DNA of 62,824 nt from positions 1 through 62,824 of the forward strand of contig NZ_BMNQ01000012.1 in assembly GCF_014646635.1 (NCBI RefSeq), given 5' to 3'. A program made the translations under genes and the position numbers. Of the stretch, positions 56,995 to 62,824 are shown one piece after another. Within the stretch, counting starts at the first letter, position 1; every line of letters begins with the position of its first letter. Source of the DNA: Lentibacillus kapialis (lineage in GTDB: Bacteria; Bacillota; Bacilli; Bacillales; Amphibacillaceae). A model generated the notes under the pieces. The model was not told the DNA's origin and did not search any database. It saw only the letters and a list, made by a program, of their open reading frames with translations.

Positions 56995-57218
56995 TTATGC
57001 ACAGACTATCCACAAGGTAACATAACTGCTTTTCTCATGAGGCCAAAGCAACCATTTTGGCATCGCTTCCCAAAGGCTCCATGCCGGAAAAAGACGCTAT
57101 ATCAGTGAAATCTGACTATGGTGCGTTTCCCGGCCTGATTGTTTTTTCCACAAATATGTGGCTATTAACACGAATTATCCAGAGTTTTAACATGTTATCC
57201 ACAGATCATTGTGCATAA
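56995..57218. promoter_or_regulatory. DnaA-box cluster between ywlC and ywlB
   Basis: Within 224 bp: TTATGCACA (56995, match to TTATNCACA), CTATCCACA (57006, one mismatch), TTTTCCACA (57144, one), TTATCCAGA (57175, one), TTATCCACA (57195, perfect) and TGTGCATAA (57210, minus strand, perfect to TTATNCACA). From memory, the ywlC region of B. subtilis is one of a few oriC-proximal DnaA-box clusters that titrate DnaA. No gene lies in this gap. Confidence 0.8.
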
Positions 57219-57281
57219 TTGTTGACGAAATCAAGCGAAACTTCAATGAGCGAGGCCTGTATTATCCCCGGAAGAAAGAAC

Positions 57282-57683
57282 CTATGAAACATTATACGTC
57301 CACCAGTTTCCTTTCGTGTCCGGCTGACTCGCCACAAATGCATTTTCTTTTTGCGGCGAAAACTGCAATGCTTCAAGCAGGACATCCACCATCGGCTGAT
57401 GACTATGAACAAATAATTGCTTTGCCTGCTTTTCTTTTGCCAGTGCCAAAATAGATTCGAGTAAGACCGGCAATGATGCCGCAGCATTTTTGGTCACATA
57501 TAACTGTTTCAGCCAGTAAATATCTTCCTCAACCGAATCTATGACAAAGCACCCTTCGATTGTTCCATTCAACTCAACCACATAACCCTTTTCAAGCAAT
57601 AAATCGCGTTTGACATCTTGATTATTTTCCAAAAATATTTCAAGTTTTGCTTTTGTAGCTTGGTTTGCTGCGATCAGTTCCAT
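57282..57683 (-). CDS. ywlB: GNAT-like acetyltransferase family protein (YwlB position)
   Basis: About 133 residues with the core pattern of a small GNAT enzyme: beta strands around EGCFVIDS and WLKQLYVTKNAAAS, then the acetyl-CoA-type helix VLLESILALAKEKQAKQLFV. The usual Q/R-x-x-G-x-G/A is not clear, so activity is uncertain. AGAGGTG precedes the ATG at 57683. It keeps the B. subtilis position between spoIIR and ywlC. Confidence 0.7.
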   Translation of the reverse strand: MELIAANQATKAKLEIFLENNQDVKRDLLLEKGYVVELNGTIEGCFVIDSVEEDIYWLKQLYVTKNAAASLPVLLESILALAKEKQAKQLFVHSHQPMVDVLLEALQFSPQKENAFVASQPDTKGNWWTYNVS

Positions 57684-57779
57684 TTTTTCACCTCTCTGAA
57701 TTTGAATTTTCACGCAGGGTCATGGTGACTTCAACTACATCTTTCTAGTACGTTATGCAGAAACTAGAAACTCTATGAC

Positions 57780-58397
57780 CTAACTGAACCATTCAAAGAG
57801 GAAAAATTTAACCTCAGCCTCTTCTTTTTCATCATCTTCATTCTGAACCTTTTCTTCTGTCTCGGTACCTTCCGCTTCGGCAACACTTGTACCATTTGAA
57901 AAGTCAAGAAAACAAAGGGGCGGGAAGAGTACGCACCACCAATTGGCGCCTTTGCCTTCACCCAGTGTAATCAGCACCGCTTCATATTCACCCGGGGGAT
58001 ACATGTATGAACCGTATAACTTGGCGGGAAATGTGATATTTTTACCATATTTGACTTCCAAATCCTGCTGCTCACTTTCTTTTTGCACAACATTTGCCGC
58101 AATAGCACGTATTTCCGGAATCTTTTCCTGTATTAACTTTCTGGCATCGTTAATATCCGTTATATCTTCAACCCACTCAGTGATTGAAGCATTCACTTCA
58201 TCCCGGACCTTGCGTTTTAGCTTTTGATCATTTGGTTTGTCGCTGTTGGCCAGAATCCGAAGACGAATCGCTTCATCCGGAATCACCTTTATATCTGACT
58301 GGGCACTGCTTGTTCCGGCTTCCTTACTCAAAATTTGAACCGGCATAATCACTAGAATAATCATAAAAATAAGGGCAGAAATCATAACCCGTCGCAT
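57780..58397 (-). CDS. spoIIR: Stage II sporulation protein R
   Basis: About 205 residues. Secreted from the forespore, it triggers SpoIIGA to cleave pro-sigma-E. Signal segment RRVMISALIFMIILVIMPVQIL, then IPDEAIRLRILANSDKPNDQKLKRKVRDEV and the end of the conserved domain GANWWCVLFPPLCFLDFS. The C-terminal 35 residues are very acidic. AAAGGGG precedes the ATG at 58397; an upstream Met is rejected. Confidence 0.95.
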   Translation of the reverse strand: MRRVMISALIFMIILVIMPVQILSKEAGTSSAQSDIKVIPDEAIRLRILANSDKPNDQKLKRKVRDEVNASITEWVEDITDINDARKLIQEKIPEIRAIAANVVQKESEQQDLEVKYGKNITFPAKLYGSYMYPPGEYEAVLITLGEGKGANWWCVLFPPLCFLDFSNGTSVAEAEGTETEEKVQNEDDEKEEAEVKFFLFEWFS

Positions 58398-58707
58398 CAA
58401 ATAAAACCCCTTTCCAACCTGACTTATCAAACAGTATGGACGAGGGGAGGTGTTTTTAAACTATAAATCTATTAAATTTTTCAGCAACGCAAGACAGGAG
58501 GCGGGGGCGCCGGTATTCTAATGCTAAGGGTGATCGAAGCAGGATTACTACTGTCGGAAGTATCAGCAGTTTTCAGTGGCGGTCTGATAGCTGTCGAGGG
58601 CTGTTTTCGGCGACTTTTCAGCAGTTTTCACAGCTCATTTGAGCACTGATAAGAGCTTCTTCTATTGACACTTTTACAAAACGGGCGCTAATTCAGTATA
58701 CACGCGT
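58398..58707. other. Gap between prmC and spoIIR
   Basis: About 310 bp with short repeats (CAGCAGTTTTCA twice, with GGCTGTTTTC between) at 58560-58635. No gene. Sigma-F control of spoIIR is expected, but I could not identify a convincing sigma-F promoter by eye. Confidence 0.4.
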
Positions 58708-59592
58708 TCAAACCGAATTATTTTCCGAACATGGGAACTTACTCAACTTTCCGCCGACAATACGATCTTTTCCGTTCATATCCTGGATGATTGACACGTC
58801 ACTTTCCGGGAAGGTACGTTGCAGCATGGACTTGACTGCTGCTCCCTGGTCGTGTCCTATCTCAAAAAATACAGTCCCATTCTGCTTCAGCACATGCGGG
58901 AGCTTATCAATAATTCTGTTGTATGCGCCCAAGCCCTGTTCATCTGCAAACAACGCAAGATCAGGATCGAAGTTTTTCACAGTATCAGCAAGAGCCATGC
59001 CCTCCTCAGGTGCGATGTAAGGCGGGTTGGAAACGACGATATCAGCCTGGATACCCCGTTCAATCATCGGTTTCAGATAATCCCCCTGAAGGAAGCCAAC
59101 ACTGGCACCAAAATAACTGGCATTTTGCCGTGCAACAGCAAGTGCTTCTTCTGATATATCGCTTGCGTATACTGACGCTTCCGGACATGCCAAGGCAAGT
59201 GTAACAGCAATGATACCGGTCCCGGTGCCAATATCCGCAATAACCACTCGCTTATTTGGTACTGTCCGCATAATGTGCTGAATGAGCTCCTCAGTTTCCG
59301 CACGCGGAATCAGGGTATACGCATTAACATGAAAATCCCTGCCGTAAAACGGAGCATACCCGGTAATATGTTCTACCGGCACGCCGGTTTCCGCATGTCG
59401 CTCAATTGCCTGCTGAAATGGTATCATCACCGCTTCCGGAACAGGGTCGCGCATTTTCATGAAAAATTCAGAACGTGATACACCCAGAAAATGCTGCAGG
59501 AGCAATTCAGCCACTTTCGGCTCCCGGTTATGCTTTTCTAAAAAAAGAGAAGCCCGGCGCAGGACGTCATGCAACTTCCGTTCGTTTCCCAT
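58708..59592 (-). CDS. prmC: Peptide chain release factor glutamine methyltransferase
   Basis: About 294 residues; methylates the Gln of the GGQ motif of release factors. SAM site IADIGTGTGIIAVTLAL and catalytic VVSNPPYIAP are intact, and TLIPRAETEELI precedes them. The ATG at 59592 is one base past the prfA stop (TGAAATG), so translation is probably coupled; the frame extends 22 codons into prfA and is not used. Confidence 0.96.
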   Translation of the reverse strand: MGNERKLHDVLRRASLFLEKHNREPKVAELLLQHFLGVSRSEFFMKMRDPVPEAVMIPFQQAIERHAETGVPVEHITGYAPFYGRDFHVNAYTLIPRAETEELIQHIMRTVPNKRVVIADIGTGTGIIAVTLALACPEASVYASDISEEALAVARQNASYFGASVGFLQGDYLKPMIERGIQADIVVSNPPYIAPEEGMALADTVKNFDPDLALFADEQGLGAYNRIIDKLPHVLKQNGTVFFEIGHDQGAAVKSMLQRTFPESDVSIIQDMNGKDRIVGGKLSKFPCSENNSV

Positions 59593-59593
59593 T

Positions 59594-60664
59594 TCATTCA
59601 CCAATTTGTTCAAGTTTTTCTGCCTGTTCTTCAAGGAGCAGGGCGTCGATGAACTCATCCAGTTTTCCTTCCATCACTTGATCAAGCTTTTGAATGGTCA
59701 TCCCGATACGGTGATCAGTGACACGTGTCTGTGGAAAATTGTATGTTCGGATGCGCTCTGAGCGATCTCCGGTTCCAACTGCGGACTTGCGGTTCTCATC
59801 GATTTCTTCCTGTGCTTCCTGCTGAAACTTGTCATAAATGCGTGCGCGGAGGACTCTCATCGCTTTTTCCTTGTTTTTGATTTGTGACTTTTCGTCCTGA
59901 CAAGAAACAACAATCCCGGTCGGGTCGTGTGTCAGACGCACTGCAGACATCGTTGTGTTAACACTTTGGCCGCCCGGACCACTTGAAGCAAATGTGTCAA
60001 TACGAATATCCTTTTCGTTGATATCGACCTCAACTTCCTCGGCTTCGGGTAATACCGCGACTGTCGCAGTGGAGGTATGGATGCGGCCACCGGATTCCGT
60101 TTCCGGTACACGCTGCACGCGATGTGCACCATTTTCGTACTTCAGTTTGGAATAAGCACCGCTACCGTTCACCATGAAAATAATCTCTTTGTATCCACCG
60201 ACGCCAGTTGAGGTAGCTTCAACCACATCGATTTTCCAGCCTTTCGCTTCAGCATATTTACTGTACATGCGATAAAGATCACCGGCGAATAACGCCGCTT
60301 CATCACCACCCGCCGCGGCGCGGATTTCCATAAAGACGTTCTTATCATCGTTTGGGTCCTTCGGCAGAAGTAATATTCTTAGCCGCTCCTCAAGCTCGTG
60401 TTCTTTTTCAGAGAGCTCTTCAATTTCAGCCTTTGCCATTTCCTGCATATCACTATCGGACTCATTTTCAAGCATTTCTTTTGTATCTTTCAATTGTTCG
60501 TCAACATCTTTGTAAGTCTGGTAAGCCTGCACGACTTCTTCAAGGTCAGACTGTTCTTTGGAATAATCACGCAGTTTTTTCGTATCGCTAATGACATCAG
60601 GGTCACTGAGCAATTCGTTCAGCTTATTATATCGATCTTCCAACGATTGCAATCGCTCTAACAC
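59594..60664 (-). CDS. prfA: Peptide chain release factor 1
   Basis: About 356 residues; releases the chain at UAA and UAG. GGQ is in [20 protein letters not shown], and the codon-recognition tripeptide region reads [14 protein letters not shown]. The start is GTG at 60664, with GAGGTG 6 bases before it, giving the normal N-terminus [15 protein letters not shown]; the frame extends 16 codons upstream. Confidence 0.97.
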   Translation of the reverse strand: MLERLQSLEDRYNKLNELLSDPDVISDTKKLRDYSKEQSDLEEVVQAYQTYKDVDEQLKDTKEMLENESDSDMQEMAKAEIEELSEKEHELEERLRILLLPKDPNDDKNVFMEIRAAAGGDEAALFAGDLYRMYSKYAEAKGWKIDVVEATSTGVGGYKEIIFMVNGSGAYSKLKYENGAHRVQRVPETESGGRIHTSTATVAVLPEAEEVEVDINEKDIRIDTFASSGPGGQSVNTTMSAVRLTHDPTGIVVSCQDEKSQIKNKEKAMRVLRARIYDKFQQEAQEEIDENRKSAVGTGDRSERIRTYNFPQTRVTDHRIGMTIQKLDQVMEGKLDEFIDALLLEEQAEKLEQIGE

Positions 60665-60879
60665 AACGTTCACCTCTTTTCGATTAACAGTATAATTATA
60701 ATACACTCGCACAGGGAGGTCAAAAGTAGCTTACGTATAGCGTGCAATTGGTGGAATCGGCTCAAGTTGTCACAAATTTTTCGCTCAAGTTCACAATTAG
60801 CTCTCCCTGCGAACGGGCCGCCCGTATCGGAAAATAGGAATTCTACTCTGCGCTGGAGCGGCTCGAATTCTATACGACG
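60665..60879. other. Gap upstream of prfA
   Basis: About 215 bp with AT-rich sequence near prfA and no supported gene or repeat until the dispersed repeat starts at 60880. Confidence 0.4.
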
Positions 60880-61173
60880 TTAGAAAAACCGGGCAAAGTG
60901 CGGCCCAGTCCTTTTTTCTATCTTCGTTAGAGAAAATCCGATAATTTGTATTTTTTGTATTCCTGTCCATGTATGCCTTTATAATATGCCGGATACATCT
61001 CTCCTCTACAATGTTCACAGGCTGAATTTTTGCCGGGAACATATGTTGAATTTCAGAAACATGTTTCGACGACCCTCTACCGTAACTGCCCAGGCTCACG
61101 ATCCAAAGAAGCAAATAATGGAAGGGAGGGTCCGCCTAAACTGGGATATCCATATCTAACGGATCCTCATTCC
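60880..61173. repeat. Dispersed ~280-bp repeat, copy 2
   Basis: Homologous to 16384-16662 over the whole length. Its left end TTAGAAAAAC resembles the start of the 88-bp family. The right end CTAACGGATCCTCATTCC is where the group II intron begins; in copy 1 the same motif continues CGCTAAATGGG. Confidence 0.75.
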
Positions 61174-62330
61174 GTGAGCGTCCGAGCAAGGGCGTACAAT
61201 TTGGCAGGTGATACTCCTGCTTGGTAAGACTTTAGCCAAGTCGCCAATACCGAGTCTTGGGTTACCTGTAGAGATGCAGGGTGCTAAGCGTAGACAGGGA
61301 GGTTAATAGGCCTGAAAGTGATAGAGCCTCGAAATGGGATACATCGGGAAGGTTGACGGTGTGCGGAAACTGGAAAACAACATTCCATATAGCGTGAAAA
61401 AAAAATGGTGAGCTAGGTGGAACTTCCCCGGGGTCAGTGAACCAGGCATGTTAACAGTAGATTGTACGGCAACTCGGGAGACCCTGTTAGCTCTTTTGTA
61501 GCAAGTACTATTACAGGAACAGTACAAGAGTATGCCGAAGCGACCGATTAAAAGGGAGTTAGGCAGATGGCTACAGGGAGTCGGATGGCTCCATAGTACT
61601 GATGATACTGGGTAATGCCAGAGGAGGAAAGGGAGTCACATGACATTAATCTTGGTAAGGAAACAGATGCTGCACGCAGAGGTAGGGATAACAGATGATA
61701 ACGAAATTAGCAAGAATAGCGGAAATTGCAAAGACGAAACCTAAGGAACGATTCACCTCTCTAGTACACCTGTTGAATAAACAGGGACTAAAGGATTGTT
61801 ATCTAGAGCTTCCAGCAGGTAAGGCGGCTGGAATAGATAAACAAACCAAAGAAAAGTACGGAACGAACCTTGAGACCAATCTGGAAGATTTGGTAGCTCG
61901 AATGAAACGGCAGGCATATAAACCACAAGCTTCAAGAAGAACCTATATTCCGAAAGATGAGAGAAGTAACAGACCGTTAGGTATTCCCGCATTTGAAGAC
62001 AAGATAGTGCAGAAAGCCTTGAGTAAAATCCTGACTGCCATTTATGAGCAGAAATTTAAGGGGTTTTCTTATGGTTTCCGACCAGGAAGAAATCAACATC
62101 AAGCACTACAAGGCTTGGATGGGGTAATTATGCATCCAACGTGTCGATATGTGGTGGATGCAGATATTAAGGGATTCTTTAATCATGTAGACCATGACTG
62201 GTTAATGACATTCCTGGAGCATGATATCGCAGACCCTAACTTTCTTCGACTAATCAGACGCTTTCTAAAAGCTGGGATAATGGAGGATGGAAAGTTCGAG
62301 GCTACAAGGGAAGGAACACCTCAAGGAGGT
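61174..62330 (+). mobile_element. Group II intron, 3' part lost
   Basis: Starts GTGAGCGTCC at about 61174 after ATTCC, followed by about 520 bases of structured, non-coding DNA typical of ribozyme domains I-IV (for example ACCTGTAGAGATGCAGGGTG and GGGAGGTTAATAGGC) and then a reverse transcriptase frame. The sequence breaks at about 62330, so domains V and VI are not found here. The first base of the intron is uncertain by one or two. Confidence 0.75.
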
Positions 62331-62558
62331 TTATGCAAAGCTTCGCATAACCCTCCTTATGCAAAGAAAGTTATTATGCAAAGTAATCGATTAAAATCCT
62401 TGTATTTCAATGATCCTATTCATTTTTCTTCGCATAATATCCGAAGTATCGCAGAATGCCAAAGCCTCGAATGCTTCAAGCAAAAGACTACATCGAATAG
62501 ATCCATGATGATACAGGAAATGCTACAACTTAGTAGTTTTCATTCATTATGTCCGTAA
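61695..62558 (+). pseudogene. Group II intron reverse transcriptase/maturase, truncated
   Basis: Residues 1-212 are a group II intron reverse transcriptase: AAGIDKQTKEKYG, IPKDERSNRPLGIPAFEDKIVQ, GFSYGFRPGRNQHQALQ, VVDADIKGFFNHVDH with the first catalytic Asp, and REGTPQGG. The next expected block (ISPLLANI and then the YADD box) is missing. From about 62331 the frame runs through unrelated DNA to a stop at 62558, adding about 75 meaningless residues. The thumb, maturase and endonuclease parts are absent, so it cannot be active. AGAGG lies upstream of the ATG. Confidence 0.85.
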
Positions 62559-62824
62559 TTTTCCCGGATGTCGATCTGAAATGACAGAACTATCCTGACT
62601 TAGATAAAAGCAATGGGACATTGATTTTTTGATTTTCTGGATTAAAAGAGCCCTGACATTATGCAAAGTAAATGGAATGAAGAGCCCGTATTTATAGGGA
62701 ATGGTCTTACGTCAAGAATTCGGACAAGTTAAATATAGAAATTTCTCAGCTTAGCGATTTGAATGTAGGCCACCACCCTTGACCTTGTTTGTGTCCATGG
62801 TAGTGTTCTTGTGGCGGATGGGAA
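62331..62824. mobile_element. Insertion that interrupts the intron, with TTATGCAAAG repeats (partial)
   Basis: Sequence unlike the intron starts at about 62331 with TTATGCAAAGCTTCGCATAA, an imperfect palindrome. TTATGCAAAG recurs near 62356, 62373 and 62660, and CTTCGCATAA near 62429. Repeats of this kind at an end suggest binding sites for a recombinase, as in tyrosine-recombinase transposons. No gene is visible before the window ends, so the type is undetermined. Confidence 0.5.

Noticed and set aside
61177-61690. rRNA or other structured housekeeping RNA
   Set aside because: The GC-rich structured sequence directly precedes a group II intron reverse transcriptase, and no rRNA or tRNA landmarks are present.

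Overview
The window reads as chromosome of an endospore-forming member of the Bacillaceae, probably a halotolerant relative of Virgibacillus, Lentibacillus or Oceanobacillus. The evidence is a backbone that follows the Bacillus subtilis order almost gene for gene: prfA, prmC, spoIIR, ywlB, ywlC, mntP, ywlE, rpiB, ywlG, glyA, upp, wecB, then atpIBEFHAGDC, ywzB, ywmB, murAA, and after an insertion spoIID, spoIIQ, spoIIID, mbl, fabZ. Nearly all of it is transcribed from the minus strand. I saw no rRNA, tRNA, riboswitch or CRISPR array.

Layout. 1-3.7 kb: envelope polysaccharide genes (acyltransferase, galU, tagO). 3.9-6.5 kb: a TetR-controlled ABC-2 exporter operon behind a promoter followed by eight 10-bp repeats. 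6.6-8.9 kb: a DUF2935-like gene, a split ThrE-type exporter and a small membrane protein. 9.2-10.6 kb: a NERD-nuclease gene bracketed by 21-bp repeat arrays. 10.7-16.2 kb: an RND efflux pair with a YerO-like regulator, then comK. 16.2-18 kb: repeat-rich DNA with one lipoprotein gene. 18-27.5 kb: fabZ, an EpuA-like gene, mbl, a second NERD gene bracketed by a different (20-bp) repeat, spoIIID, an AimR-like receptor with a peptide gene, spoIIQ and spoIID. 27.8-35.8 kb: a dpp-ykf operon for uptake and breakdown of cell-wall peptides. 36.3-46.9 kb: murAA, ywmB, ywzB and the complete ATP synthase operon. 47.3-60.7 kb: a Vpr-like protease and the conserved wecB-to-prfA block, with a DnaA-box cluster between ywlC and ywlB. 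60.9-62.8 kb: a group II intron inserted in a dispersed repeat and itself cut by another insertion.

The most unusual feature is a possible undescribed system. Two paralogous proteins with the order NERD nuclease, zinc ribbon, predicted helix-turn-helix each sit between tandem arrays of a short unit with strict period: 21 bp with core TCGCGCGA for one, 20 bp with core GGAACATGTT for the other. Further arrays of the 21-bp family lie in at least four intergenic regions, one inside the dpp-ykf operon. I infer that each protein recognises, maintains or spreads its own repeat; the sequence does not prove this.

Other points of interest are an AimR-like peptide receptor without the usual N-terminal DNA-binding segment, placed inside the sporulation block; a helically phased operator array; a CodY-like box on the dpp promoter; two non-autonomous insertion elements with clear target duplications; and about a dozen copies of an 88-bp hairpin repeat between genes, including inside the atp operon.
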